Assembly: GCF_030407495.1 (NCBI RefSeq)
Contig: NZ_JASDDG010000029.1
Location: 1 to 64,000 of the forward strand
Origin: Arthrobacter sp. APC 3897
GTDB taxonomy: Bacteria > Actinomycetota > Actinomycetes > Actinomycetales > Micrococcaceae
Direction of reading: 5' to 3'
DNA length: 64,000 nt
Each line of letters starts with the position of its first letter. Within the stretch, counting starts at the first letter, position 1. Under the pieces are notes generated by a model. That model made no database searches and was not told where the DNA came from. It saw only the letters and a list, made by a program, of their open reading frames with translations. Both the position numbers and the translations under genes were made by a program. Shown here in pieces: positions 36,683 through 46,013 of this stretch.

Positions 36683-36748
36683 ACCCGTTCACCTTTTCCT
36701 GCCTTCCGCCTGCAACTAGTCCTGTACATCCCACCCTACTGCCGCAGA

Positions 36749-37729
36749 TTACTCCGGACTTCCAGTCTCATCGACTGCGGCCCGCGGCACGTCGCCGGGT
36801 TCCTGCCGGGCGGCCGCTTCCGGAGGCGTTTCGGGCGGCGCACCGTCCTTCGCTGACCTAACGCTGTGACCCCCGAACTGGTTCCGCAGCGCAGCCACCA
36901 TTTTCATGGCCGGTGAATCTTCCTGCCGGGACACAAACCTGGCATACAGGGCCGCCGTAATGACCGGCGCCGGAATGCCGCTGGCCACGGCTTCCTGGAC
37001 CGTCCACCGGCCTTCGCCGGAGTCCTCCGCATAACCGGCCACGCGGCTGAGCAACGGATCCTCATCCAGGGCGTTGACCATCAGATCCAGCAGCCAGGAC
37101 CGAATGACAGTGCCTTCCTGCCAGGCCCGCATAACCCCGGGAACATCCGTAATGATGTCTTTGCCTTCGAGTAATTCGTAACCCTCGGCGTAGGCCTGCA
37201 TCAGGCCGTACTCAATGCCGTTATGGATCATCTTCGCGTAATGGCCGGCGCCAACGGCACCGGCGTGCACAAAGCTGCGTGCGCGCTCCCCCTCCGGCCG
37301 CAGAGCGTCCATCACGGGCATGGCCAGAGCAATGTCCTCCGCGGCTCCGCCGGCCATCAGGCCGTAGCCGTTCTCCCTGCCCCAGACCCCTCCCGAAACG
37401 CCGCAGTCCATAAAGCGGATGCCCTCCGCGGCGAGTTTCTCCGCGTTGCGGATATCGGCGTCGTACCGGGAGTTGCCCCCGTCGATCACCAGATCACCCG
37501 TTGAGAGCAATTCCGCCAGGTCGCGGATAACGGCATCGGTCACCTCACCTGCCGGGACCATCAGCCATACCACCCGCGGTGACGGGAGCACTGCGACCAG
37601 TTCGGTCACTGACATCACGTCGCTGACCACGGGATCCCGGTCAAACCCCGAGACGTCGATGCCGTTGCGGCGCAGCCGTTCGCGCATGTTGAAACCCATT
37701 TTGCCGAGTCCGATGAGGCCTATGTGCAT
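36749..37729 (-). CDS. gnd: 6-phosphogluconate dehydrogenase, decarboxylating (short form)
   Basis: A 326-residue enzyme of the short, YqeC/GndA-like class. NAD(P)-binding GLGKMG near residue 7-12, then VIDGGNSRY, the substrate motif CGVSGGVWGRENGYGLMAGG and the catalytic Lys region YAKMIHNGIEYG. It converts 6-phosphogluconate to ribulose 5-phosphate with CO2 release. The C-terminal tail is Pro/Glu-rich and variable. Its place between dnaN and recF is common in actinobacteria. It could use the product of gntK, though that is a metabolic, not a genetic, link. Confidence 0.94.
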   Translation of the reverse strand: MHIGLIGLGKMGFNMRERLRRNGIDVSGFDRDPVVSDVMSVTELVAVLPSPRVVWLMVPAGEVTDAVIRDLAELLSTGDLVIDGGNSRYDADIRNAEKLAAEGIRFMDCGVSGGVWGRENGYGLMAGGAAEDIALAMPVMDALRPEGERARSFVHAGAVGAGHYAKMIHNGIEYGLMQAYAEGYELLEGKDIITDVPGVMRAWQEGTVIRSWLLDLMVNALDEDPLLSRVAGYAEDSGEGRWTVQEAVASGIPAPVITAALYARFVSRQEDSPAMKMVAALRNQFGGHSVRSAKDGAPPETPPEAAARQEPGDVPRAAVDETGSPE

Positions 37730-37777
37730 GGCAGGTTCCTCTTCTTTGCGGCCGCGGACGGCTTCCGCGGTGCTGGC

Positions 37778-38902
37778 TTACTGGTTGGGCAGCCGCACCG
37801 GCATCAACAGGTACCGGTAGTCTTCCCTGTCGTCGCCCGTGAGCTCTTCCTGGGCCGAAATAACGGCAGGCTTCGGCGGCGTGGTGAAGGAGAAACGAAC
37901 GTACTTGCTCGGGAAGGCGCCGAGGCCCTCGCTGAGATAGTGCGGATTGAAAGCGACCGTGATGTCGTCGCCGATCAGGGATGCTTCCAGTGCCTCGGAA
38001 GCCTGGGCATCCTCGCCGGTTCCGGCGTCCAGGGTTACCTGGCCGTCCGTGAAGGCAAGCCTGACCGGGGTGTTCCGCTCTGCCACCAGGGAGACACGGC
38101 GCACTGCTTCGACCAGGGCACTGGTTTCCACCGTGGCATGGATGGGGGTGTTGTCCGGGAAGAGGGACCGGATCTTGGGGTAGTCACCGTCAACGAGCAG
38201 CGACGTGGTGCGGCGGCCCCCGCTTTCGAAGCCGATCAGTTCGCTGTCATCCGAGAAGGCAATGTTCAGGTCACCGGCACCGCCGAGCGTTTTTGCCACT
38301 TCGTTGAGGGTCTTGGCTTTGACCAGTGCGCTGGTGGAGATGCCCGGTGTGGACGGCTTCCAGGACAGTTCGCGCAGGGCCAGCCGGTAGCGGTCCGTCG
38401 CGAGGAACGTGATGAGATCGTCTTCGATTTCCATCCGTACGCCGGTAAGGATGGGAAGAGTGTCATCCCGGCTGGCGGCAATGATGACCTGGGAGACAGC
38501 CTGTGCGAAGGCATCGCCGTCAACAACACCGCTGACCTCGGGAAGGGCCGGAAGTTCGGGATATTCTGCCACGGGCATAGTGGCAAGGTTGAATCGGCTG
38601 TTGCGGCAGGTGAGAGTCACCTTCGACCCGTCAGTTTCGACCTCGACGGGTGCTGACGGCAGGCTGCGGCAGATCTCGGCAAGCAGCCGGCCCGAGACAA
38701 GGATGGTACCTTCTTCTGCTATCTCGGCGGCGATCTGAAGCCTGGCCGAAATCTCGTAATCGAAGCTTGCGATGCTCAGTGATCCGCTCTCCGCTTTGAT
38801 CAGCAGGCCCGACAGAACCGGAACCGGCGGACGCGGCGAGAGGGAACGCGCTGTCCATGTAACCGCCTCGGCCAGGACATCCCGCTCAACTCTGAACTTC
38901 AC
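37778..38902 (-). CDS. dnaN: DNA polymerase III beta sliding clamp
   Basis: A 374-residue beta clamp with three repeats; typical segments include FDYEISARLQI, VDGDYPKIRSLFP and the C-terminal YLLMPVRLPNQ. It forms the ring that holds the polymerase on DNA. GTG 38902 (MKFRVERDVLAEAV) is the standard family start. Upstream lies the origin region; downstream is gnd. Confidence 0.97.
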   Translation of the reverse strand: MKFRVERDVLAEAVTWTARSLSPRPPVPVLSGLLIKAESGSLSIASFDYEISARLQIAAEIAEEGTILVSGRLLAEICRSLPSAPVEVETDGSKVTLTCRNSRFNLATMPVAEYPELPALPEVSGVVDGDAFAQAVSQVIIAASRDDTLPILTGVRMEIEDDLITFLATDRYRLALRELSWKPSTPGISTSALVKAKTLNEVAKTLGGAGDLNIAFSDDSELIGFESGGRRTTSLLVDGDYPKIRSLFPDNTPIHATVETSALVEAVRRVSLVAERNTPVRLAFTDGQVTLDAGTGEDAQASEALEASLIGDDITVAFNPHYLSEGLGAFPSKYVRFSFTTPPKPAVISAQEELTGDDREDYRYLLMPVRLPNQ

Positions 38903-39466
38903 TGCAGGGTGCCGCCTTTCACAACGTACTTCTCAGTACAACTGGATCTTCATGACAAGTGAGGGAGCATCGCCGCGCGCTGCGGCGCCGCAGTTGCACC
39001 GCGTTCGAGACACCATCTCAGGATGGGCTGCGAATGACAACAATACTCTGTGCCAGCTTAGCGGCAGACCTGCCGCCTGTGCACGGCCCCTGAGGCACCC
39101 TGGGGACCCATCCATGTGATTTGTGAAGACATCCGATGTTCGTTTCGGTCAGGGTGCGCAGGGAGTCCGGAAAGGTCAGATGTTATTTGGTGGAACCGAA
39201 TTTCTTAAGGTTCGTAGTGTTAATAACTCCTGTGGATACTGTGGATAACCTAGCCGATCGGGGCGTCAGGGCTTTTGTTGCCTGTGGATAACTTGTGGGT
39301 ACTGCATGCAGCGTCCGATCCGGGCTGTGGGGAACTTTTTTGTAATTCCGCGTATCCACAGGGAAGTGCAGCTGGTTGGGAGTTATCCACCGGGTTATCC
39401 ACACCCTTGTCCACAAATGTTAATTTCGAGCCCCTGCGGGGCTCTGCATCCCCGGAATTCCGGGGA
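38903..39466. other. oriC, dnaN-dnaA intergenic region
   Basis: The 564-bp gap between dnaA and dnaN holds a DnaA-box cluster at 39231-39415: perfect boxes at 39240-39248, 39283-39291 and 39395-39403, and one-mismatch boxes at 39231-39239, 39352-39360, 39383-39391 and 39407-39415, in both orientations. An AT-rich stretch at about 39181-39230 (TTTCTTAAGG, GTTAATAACT) next to the boxes is the likely unwinding element. The dnaN-proximal part (38903-39180) probably holds the dnaN promoter. This is the standard actinobacterial oriC position. Confidence 0.92.
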
Positions 39467-40885
39467 TTATGCCTCCCGCTGCTGCTGCTTGATCCGGTTG
39501 GTCAGCTCGGTCACCTGGTTGTAGATAGCCCGCCGCTCAGCCATGAGTTCCCTGATCTTGCGGTCCGCGTGGATCACGGTGGTGTGATCCCGTCCACCGA
39601 GTTCCTGGCCGATCTTGGGCAGCGACATATCGGTAAGTTCGCGGCACAGGTACATGGCGATCTGGCGGGCCGTGACCAGTGTCCGGGTCCGGGACTTGGA
39701 GCACAGTTCTTCCAGCGAGATCTGGAAGTAGGCCGCCGTCTGCCCGAGAATTGACGCCGCGGTGATTTCCTGGGCGCCGTCGTCGGTAATCAGGTCCTTC
39801 AGCACTATCTCGGCCAACCCCACGTCAACCTGCTGCCGGTTCAGGCTGGCGAAGGCAGTCACCCGGATCAGGGCCCCCTCCAGCTCACGGATATTGGTGG
39901 AGATTTTGGAGGCGATGTATTCAAGGACATCGTCAGGGGCACTCAGGCTGTCGCCGATGGCTTTCTTGCGCAGGATCGCAATACGGGTTTCCAGCTCCGG
40001 CGGCTGTACGTCGGTGAGAAGGCCCCACTCAAAGCGGGACCTCATCCGCTCTTCAAAGCCAGACAGCTGCTTGGGCGGCAGGTCGGAGGTGATGACTACC
40101 TGTTTGTTGTGGTTGTGCAGAGCGTTGAACGTATGGAAGAACTCTTCCTGCGTAGCGTCCTTGTTGGCGAGGAACTGAATGTCGTCAATGAGCAGGATGT
40201 CCACGTTGCGGTAGAGCTGCTTGAAGCTGGCACCCTCGTCATAGCGGATGGAGTTGATGAAGTCATTGGTGAACTCTTCGGAATTTACGTACCGCACGCG
40301 GATGCCGGTATAGAGGTGCCGGGCGTAGTGTCCGATGGCGTGCAGCAGGTGGGTTTTGCCGAGCCCCGAATCCCCGTAGATGAACAGGGGGTTATAGGCC
40401 TTGGCCGGAGCTTCCGCCACCGCCACTGCCGCCGCGTGGGCAAACCGGTTAGATGAACCGATCACGAAAGTCTCGAAGACGTACTTGGGGTTGAGCCGGC
40501 CAAATTCCTGGGATGTGCTCGGCGGTGTGGGAGAAGGAGCGCTTTCTCCGCTGGGGACCGGGTTGGGAGCGGGCTGTTCGGGCTCCGGCTTCGGATCAGC
40601 TTTCACCGCAGGCAGCATGTCCGCGTCGATCACGAAAGCACACTGGATATCCGCTTGGAAGACTCCCCGCAGGACCTCATCCAGAATGTGTTTGAGCTGG
40701 GTCTGGAGAACCTCACGGGTGAGCTCGTTGGGCACCGCAACCAGCAGAGTGGTTCCGATGAGCCCCTGTGCCTGGGCCAGAACCACGAAACCCCGCTGCC
40801 GGGGCGAGACCCGGTCGTCCGTTTCCAGCGTTCGAATGACCTTGCGCCAGGAACTGCCGACGTCGTTGATTTCGTCCGTGCCCAC
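39467..40885 (-). CDS. dnaA: chromosomal replication initiator DnaA
   Basis: A 472-residue initiator: domain I (1-90), a Pro/Ser-rich linker domain II (95-128), AAA+ domain III with Walker [10 protein letters not shown] at 171-179 and Walker [11 protein letters not shown], and DNA-binding domain IV with the signature [10 protein letters not shown]. It binds TTATCCACA boxes at the origin. GTG 40885 follows GAGAGG. The long region upstream to rpmH carries further DnaA boxes, which would allow autoregulation. Confidence 0.98.
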   Translation of the reverse strand: MGTDEINDVGSSWRKVIRTLETDDRVSPRQRGFVVLAQAQGLIGTTLLVAVPNELTREVLQTQLKHILDEVLRGVFQADIQCAFVIDADMLPAVKADPKPEPEQPAPNPVPSGESAPSPTPPSTSQEFGRLNPKYVFETFVIGSSNRFAHAAAVAVAEAPAKAYNPLFIYGDSGLGKTHLLHAIGHYARHLYTGIRVRYVNSEEFTNDFINSIRYDEGASFKQLYRNVDILLIDDIQFLANKDATQEEFFHTFNALHNHNKQVVITSDLPPKQLSGFEERMRSRFEWGLLTDVQPPELETRIAILRKKAIGDSLSAPDDVLEYIASKISTNIRELEGALIRVTAFASLNRQQVDVGLAEIVLKDLITDDGAQEITAASILGQTAAYFQISLEELCSKSRTRTLVTARQIAMYLCRELTDMSLPKIGQELGGRDHTTVIHADRKIRELMAERRAIYNQVTELTNRIKQQQREA

Positions 40886-41362
40886 AAAAACCTCTCGTGA
40901 TCGCCCTCAGCGGTCTCAGAAAACATGGAAGCCCGTGCGGGTTTCCGGCGTTTCATCCACAGAGTTATACACAGTTAGTGGATAAACCGCCCGACGCCTA
41001 GCCTAAGGGATGATTTCCCCCTGTGGTAGCTGGATTCCGGCTGTGGACAGGCTCTGGGACAGGGCTCACACTGCCCCGCGGGCGGGTATGCTGGGGAGAG
41101 TTGTCCACAGGTGTGGATCAAACTGTATGAACAGGCTGTCGGTCCGGGCACCCCATTCCCGGTTTGACTGGGGGCGGTCCTGCCCCTAACGTGGAGTAGT
41201 CCTTTGTGTCTGCTATCTGCACTCATACATGCCCATCAGGGTTCTGGGAATCAGGGTCCAGGTCCGGGTTGAGAGCAGTCAGTCACATGAAATAAGCGCC
41301 GCTTGTTCTTCCCCCTTGTCGTAGCAAGCCAGCGCAACTCAGATTGTCTTGGAGTAACTACC
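40886..41362. other. dnaA-rpmH divergent promoter region with DnaA-box-like sites
   Basis: This 477-bp gap contains several one-mismatch DnaA boxes: TCATCCACA 40953-40961, TTATACACA 40965-40973, AGTGGATAA 40977-40985, TTGTCCACA 41101-41109 and TGTGGATCA 41112-41120. None is perfect, in contrast with the dnaN side. Divergent promoters of dnaA and rpmH must lie here; DnaA binding could regulate dnaA. No gene is visible. Confidence 0.75.
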
Positions 41363-41500
41363 GTGAGCAAGCGGACTTTTCAGCCGAATAACCGCCGTCG
41401 TGCCAAGAAGCACGGCTTCCGCCTTCGCATGCGTACCCGTGCCGGCCGTGGAATCCTTTCCGCACGCCGTGCCAAGGGCCGTACCGAACTGTCGGCATAA
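41363..41500 (+). CDS. rpmH: 50S ribosomal protein L34
   Basis: A 45-residue basic protein with the invariant L34 pattern [19 protein letters not shown] and [15 protein letters not shown]. It is part of the large ribosomal subunit. GTG 41363 follows TTGGAGT. It heads the rpmH-rnpA-yidD-yidC-jag-rsmG series, divergent from dnaA. Confidence 0.98.
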   Translation: MSKRTFQPNNRRRAKKHGFRLRMRTRAGRGILSARRAKGRTELSA

Positions 41501-41562
41501 ACAGCTTTAAGTTTGTCGATGCTGCTTACCTGCAGCCCCGCAACCGATTCCGGACGGCCTGA

Positions 41563-41931
41563 ATGCTGGCCCTAGGAAACCGGGTGCGGACGTCGACGGA
41601 TTTTTCTCATACTGTACGTTCCGGTGCCCGAAGTGGGCGCCGGAACGTAGTCTTATATGCGGTGAGAACCGGGCCGGGCCCAACCCGCGTAGGCTTCATC
41701 GTCGCCAAAAGCGTCGGGAACGCAGTGACACGCAACCTCGTTAAGAGAAGACTGAGGGAAGCAGCTGCGGAAAGTCTGCGTGAGTATCCCACCGGATACG
41801 ACGTGGTGGTCCGTGCGTTGCCGCCGGCGGCAACGGCGTCGTGGCAGGAACTCCGTACGGACTTCATGGGAGCGCTTCGCACCTGTGCAGGCAAACTCGA
41901 CCGTGTTCCATCGTTAGACCAGAAGAGGTGA
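41563..41931 (+). CDS. rnpA: ribonuclease P protein component
   Basis: A 122-residue basic protein with the RNase P signature [19 protein letters not shown]. It assists the catalytic RNA in removing 5' leaders from tRNA precursors. ATG 41563 (MLALGNRV) is the family start; the ribosome site is weak. It is followed seven bases later by yidD. Confidence 0.96.
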   Translation: MLALGNRVRTSTDFSHTVRSGARSGRRNVVLYAVRTGPGPTRVGFIVAKSVGNAVTRNLVKRRLREAAAESLREYPTGYDVVVRALPPAATASWQELRTDFMGALRTCAGKLDRVPSLDQKR

Positions 41932-41938
41932 TCTGCTG

Positions 41939-42310
41939 ATGAGCCGCTCCGGTACCAATCCGGGAAGGGCTGTTCAGAGGGTTGCCTCTTTTGTGTGGAA
42001 TCTGCCGCGCTACATGCTGATCGGCCTGCTGGTTGCCTATCGAAAAACCATTTCGCCCCTGTACGGGCCGGTCTGCAGGTTCTTTCCCTCCTGCTCCGCT
42101 TATGCTCTTGAAGCCGTGACTGTTCACGGTGCAGTACGCGGTACGTGGCTGGCTGCCCGGCGGCTGGTCCGCTGCCATCCCTGGAATGACGGCGGGGTGG
42201 ACCATGTCCCGCACGGAGACAGGAATTGGGATCCGAACAGGGTTCCGAGAATTATTGTGCTGAATCACCCCGTGATTCCAGCCGACGAAGACAGCCGCGA
42301 AGCGGCCTGA
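41939..42310 (+). CDS. yidD: membrane protein insertion efficiency factor YidD
   Basis: A 123-residue protein with the YidD core [20 protein letters not shown], then [14 protein letters not shown] and [17 protein letters not shown], including the three conserved Cys residues. It helps insertion of membrane proteins with YidC. It has N- and C-terminal extensions compared with the roughly 85-residue E. coli protein. It follows rnpA by seven bases and yidC follows after nine. Confidence 0.94.
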   Translation: MSRSGTNPGRAVQRVASFVWNLPRYMLIGLLVAYRKTISPLYGPVCRFFPSCSAYALEAVTVHGAVRGTWLAARRLVRCHPWNDGGVDHVPHGDRNWDPNRVPRIIVLNHPVIPADEDSREAA

Positions 42311-42319
42311 GGAGTATAA

Positions 42320-43282
42320 ATGGGTTTCTTCGAGACGATACTGTTCCCCTTTAAGTGGGTAGTGTCCTGGATCATGTGGATCTTCCACGAGGGTTTCGTT
42401 TTCCTTGGGATGGATGCCGCATCCGGCTGGACATGGACGCTGTCCATCATTGGCCTGGTGATCGTGATTCGGGCCGCCCTGATCCCGGTCTTCGTGAAAC
42501 AGATCAAGGCCCAGCGCGGCATGCAGTCGCTGCAGCCGGACTTGAAGAAACTCCAGCAGAAGTACAAGGGCAAGACCGATCAGCTCTCCCGTCAGGCTAT
42601 GACGCAGGAGCAGATGGCGCTGTACAAGAAGCACGGCACCAACCCGTTCGCCGCGTGCCTGCCCATGCTGATCCAGATGCCGTTCTTCTTTGCCCTGTTC
42701 CAGGTGCTGAACGGTGTGTCCAAGGCCAGTGACAACGGCGAGCACATCGGCGCCCTGTCGTCAGAAGCCATCCAGCAGTTTGATGCGGCCACCATTCTCG
42801 GCGCTCCGCTCTCTTCCTCGCTGCTGCACGGCGGCGGCGGCGACGGCCAGGTTGCCGTCGTCATCCTCTCCATCGTGATGATCCTTGCCATGACCGCTTC
42901 GCAGTTCATCACCCAGAAGCAGATCATGTCCAAGAACATGTCCGAAGAGGCGCTGGCCAGCCCCTTCATGAAGCAGCAGAAGATGATGCTCTACATCCTG
43001 CCGCTCGTATTCGGTATCGGTGGTATCAACTTCCCCATCGGTGTGCTCATCTACTGGACCACCACCAACCTGTGGACCATGGGCCAGCAGTTCTTTGTTA
43101 TCCGCCGGATGCCCACTCCGGGCTCCCCTGCAGCCAAGGCAATGGCCGAGCGCCGGGCGAAGAAGGGACTCCCCATGGTCCCGCTGCTCGGTGAGAAGAA
43201 AGCCGACGCCGACGAGCCGGCTCCGGTGGCCGTGAAGACCCAGCGTGTCCAGCCCCAGCGGAAGAACAGGAAAAAGCGATGA
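42320..43282 (+). CDS. yidC: membrane protein insertase YidC/Oxa1
   Basis: A 320-residue insertase of the Gram-positive type (no large periplasmic domain) with five membrane helices. Core motifs: IIGLVIVIRAALIPVFVKQI, the cytoplasmic hairpin with LQPDLKKLQQKYKGK, and NPFAACLPMLIQMPFFFALF. The C-terminal tail is strongly basic (RVQPQRKNRKKR). ATG 42320 follows GAGGAG. Its stop overlaps the jag start (ATGA). Confidence 0.96.
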   Translation: MGFFETILFPFKWVVSWIMWIFHEGFVFLGMDAASGWTWTLSIIGLVIVIRAALIPVFVKQIKAQRGMQSLQPDLKKLQQKYKGKTDQLSRQAMTQEQMALYKKHGTNPFAACLPMLIQMPFFFALFQVLNGVSKASDNGEHIGALSSEAIQQFDAATILGAPLSSSLLHGGGGDGQVAVVILSIVMILAMTASQFITQKQIMSKNMSEEALASPFMKQQKMMLYILPLVFGIGGINFPIGVLIYWTTTNLWTMGQQFFVIRRMPTPGSPAAKAMAERRAKKGLPMVPLLGEKKADADEPAPVAVKTQRVQPQRKNRKKR

Positions 43283-43848
43283 CCACAGAGCCCGCAGCGG
43301 AGACGCCGGAATCCGGTTCAGAGACTGCAGGGATTGACCCTGCCGCTGACCCGCAGGCAGGCGTTGCCCGCCCCGGCCGCCTCGAAGAAGAGGGCGACGT
43401 CGCTGCGGACTACCTCGAGGAACTGCTGGACATCGCCGACATCGACGGCGACATCGACATTGAGGTCCGCAACGGCAGGACTTACATCTCGATCGTGGCT
43501 GAGGAAGGCGACGCCGGCGGCCTCCAGCACCTTGTCGGCAAGGATGGAGAAGTCCTGGAAGCCCTGCAGGAGTTGGCTCGGCTCTCAGTGCTCACTGCCA
43601 CCGACAGCCGCTCCCGGCTTGTACTGGACATCACCGGCTACCGCCAGGGGCGCAGCGCGGAGTTGCAGGTCATTGCCGAGAAGGCCGTTGCCCAGGTTCG
43701 GGAGAGCGGCCAGGAAATTGCACTTGGCCCGATGAGTGCCTACGAGCGAAAGATCGTGCACGACGCCGTGGCCGATCTTGGCCTCTTCAGCGAGTCCGAA
43801 GGCGAAGGGGCCGCGCGCCACATTGTGGTGTCGCACTCCGAAGCCTAG
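43279..43848 (+). CDS. Jag/KhpB-like KH-R3H RNA-binding protein
   Basis: A 189-residue protein: acidic N-terminus (to about 45), a Jag-type KH domain (about 50-120) with the GKDGEVLEALQELA loop, and a C-terminal R3H domain (MSAYERKIVHDAVAD). It binds RNA; in other Gram-positive bacteria the equivalent affects cell-division and wall gene expression. It overlaps yidC by four bases, so translation is coupled. Confidence 0.93.
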   Translation: MTTEPAAETPESGSETAGIDPAADPQAGVARPGRLEEEGDVAADYLEELLDIADIDGDIDIEVRNGRTYISIVAEEGDAGGLQHLVGKDGEVLEALQELARLSVLTATDSRSRLVLDITGYRQGRSAELQVIAEKAVAQVRESGQEIALGPMSAYERKIVHDAVADLGLFSESEGEGAARHIVVSHSEA

Positions 43849-43901
43849 GCCGGGCCATTCACTACTGGAAACCTGCACAGCAGACAAAGGACACACACCT
43901 C

Positions 43902-44534
43902 GTGGTTGAAACATCGCCCGCTGAACGCACGGCGGCGGAAAAAATCTTCGGTTCCCGACTGGATCTGGCTGAACGCTATGTCGAACACCTGGCTACGTCG
44001 GGAATGGAACGGGGACTCCTGGGCCCCCGGGAGGTGCCGCGGCTGTGGAGCCGGCATGTGCTGAACTGTGCGGTCGTCGCCGATCTCATCGATGAAAATC
44101 TGCGCGTTGCGGATGTCGGAAGCGGCGCCGGGCTTCCGGGACTGTGCCTGGCGATAGCCCGCCCTGATCTCCACCTCACTCTCATCGAACCCCTGGAACG
44201 CCGGGTCACCTGGCTGAACGAAGTGGTTCAGGATCTCGGTCTTGAGAACGTGACAGTCCTGCGGGGTCGGGCAGAACAGGTCGTCGAGGAGGTAGAGGCC
44301 GACGTCGTGACAGCCCGGGCAGTGTCGGCACTGTCCACGTTGGCCGGCCTGACCATTCCCCTCCTGAAGGGAAAGGGAGAAGTCCTGGCGATCAAGGGAC
44401 GCAGCGCCGAGGAAGAAATTGCCAAGGCTGCCAAGGCAATCCGTAAGCTGGGGGGCCGTGAAACGTCCGTCGTGACGGTTGGCGAGGATCTTCTCGAAGA
44501 CCATACAACGGTTGTTCGCATCCTAGTGGGATAG
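43902..44534 (+). CDS. rsmG: 16S rRNA (guanine-527-N7) methyltransferase RsmG
   Basis: A 210-residue SAM-dependent methyltransferase with the GidB signature VADVGSGAGLPGLCLAIARP and NEVVQDLGL. It methylates N7 of G527 in 16S rRNA. GTG 43902 has AAAGGA about ten bases upstream. It is located directly upstream of parA, as in most bacteria with this order. Confidence 0.95.
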   Translation: MVETSPAERTAAEKIFGSRLDLAERYVEHLATSGMERGLLGPREVPRLWSRHVLNCAVVADLIDENLRVADVGSGAGLPGLCLAIARPDLHLTLIEPLERRVTWLNEVVQDLGLENVTVLRGRAEQVVEEVEADVVTARAVSALSTLAGLTIPLLKGKGEVLAIKGRSAEEEIAKAAKAIRKLGGRETSVVTVGEDLLEDHTTVVRILVG

Positions 44535-44644
44535 TGGTTCGCAGCACTATCTTGTGCACACACCGGCCTCGATCCGGGATATTTGCCGGGCAGCGGATAG
44601 GCTGGATGGACTAATGCCTATGTTTGGAAAGAGAGCATGTCCAG

Positions 44645-45916
44645 GTGAGTGCGCGCCGCGATTCCGGAGCAAAACGAATTCCCCCTTTTGCTGCTTTGGG
44701 TTCTGCCCTTTCCGCACAGTTTTCCCGGATTCAACCCCAAACGTTTGAAGCTGGCCAAAATCCCGCACAGAGTTCGCCGGGTGTAGCTGAGATTGGTGAA
44801 CCGGCAGCGCATGGGGAAGAGAAACAGACCTCAGTGGCGCCGCCGGCGGAACCCGGTGCTTCCGAACCGGCCAGCACGTCGCCCGCAGCCGGTATCGAAC
44901 TTGTTTCACGTGAAACGACACAAAGTGCTGTTCCCCTGCAAACCGCGGTCGAGCCGTCCGTGGGCCCCGAGGCTATCGAAGGTGGTGTATCTGACGCGGC
45001 GGTCATACCGTCGACGTCGGTGGACGTTATGGATTTGATGGACGAAAGCACCCCGCTTGCCAGGGAACTGGCTCACGAAAATCGACGACGTGAGAAACTG
45101 CGCGGCCGCGACCTTCCCCGCCCCACGGAAACGCGCATCATGACGGTCAGCAATCAAAAGGGCGGTGTCGGTAAAACCACCACCACCGTGAATCTGGCTG
45201 CGGCACTTGCTACAGCGGGCTTGAATGTCCTGGTGATAGACATAGACCCGCAGGGAAATGCTTCGACAGCCCTCGGCATCGATCACCGCGCCGAAGTCGA
45301 GAGCATCTATGACGTGCTCATCGATGACCTGCCGCTGGCGAATGTTGTCGCGGAATGCCCCGATATCTCCAACCTGATCTGCGCGCCGGCCACAATCCAT
45401 CTGGCTGGTGCTGAGATCGAGCTGGTCTCGCTGGTAGCCCGTGAACAGCGGCTCCGCCGGGCCATCGACGTTTATGCCGCAGAGCGTGAGCGGAATGGCC
45501 AGGAGCGTCTGGACTACATTTTTATTGATTGCCCGCCGAGCCTGGGACTGTTGACGGTCAATGCTTTCGTCGCGGCGCGGGAAGTCCTGATTCCCATTCA
45601 GTGCGAGTACTACGCATTGGAAGGCCTCAGCCAGCTGTTGAAGAACATTGAAATGATTCAGAAGCACCTGAATGCTGATCTGGTTGTCTCCACCATTCTG
45701 CTAACTATGTATGACGGGCGCACGAATCTGGCAGCGCAGGTGGCAGCTGAGGTACGGGAACATTTCCCGGATCAGGTGCTGGGCGCAGTGGTCCCGCGCT
45801 CCGTGCGTATCTCCGAAGCTCCGAGTTATCAGCAGACGGTTATGACATATGATCCGTCCTCCAGCGGCGCTCTGTCTTACCTGGAGGCTGCGGCAGAGAT
45901 CGCCCAGCGCGGTTAG
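44645..45916 (+). CDS. parA: chromosome-partitioning ATPase ParA
   Basis: A 423-residue ParA with an unusually long, disordered N-terminal extension (about 163 residues) before the deviant Walker A KGGVGKTT at 172-179. The rest is the standard ATPase ([20 protein letters not shown]). It drives segregation of ParB-parS complexes. The extension includes VSRET at 87-91, encoded by a parS site. The start is uncertain: GTG 44645 has only AAAGAGAG far upstream; TTG 44624 is the alternative in the same frame. Confidence 0.92.
   Translation: MSARRDSGAKRIPPFAALGSALSAQFSRIQPQTFEAGQNPAQSSPGVAEIGEPAAHGEEKQTSVAPPAEPGASEPASTSPAAGIELVSRETTQSAVPLQTAVEPSVGPEAIEGGVSDAAVIPSTSVDVMDLMDESTPLARELAHENRRREKLRGRDLPRPTETRIMTVSNQKGGVGKTTTTVNLAAALATAGLNVLVIDIDPQGNASTALGIDHRAEVESIYDVLIDDLPLANVVAECPDISNLICAPATIHLAGAEIELVSLVAREQRLRRAIDVYAAERERNGQERLDYIFIDCPPSLGLLTVNAFVAAREVLIPIQCEYYALEGLSQLLKNIEMIQKHLNADLVVSTILLTMYDGRTNLAAQVAAEVREHFPDQVLGAVVPRSVRISEAPSYQQTVMTYDPSSSGALSYLEAAAEIAQRG
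44902..44917. other. parS site 1 (inside parA)
   Basis: TGTTTCACGTGAAACG, exact at the 14-bp core, read as VSRET (residues 87-91) of ParA. Confidence 0.95.
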
Positions 45917-46013
45917 ACACCCCCTGGTCCTTGCGCCGTTCCGGACGTATGGACTCGTAAAATACAGTCACAAACAAACCATGCCGCTTGTGTGCATAAG
46001 GGAAGGACATACC

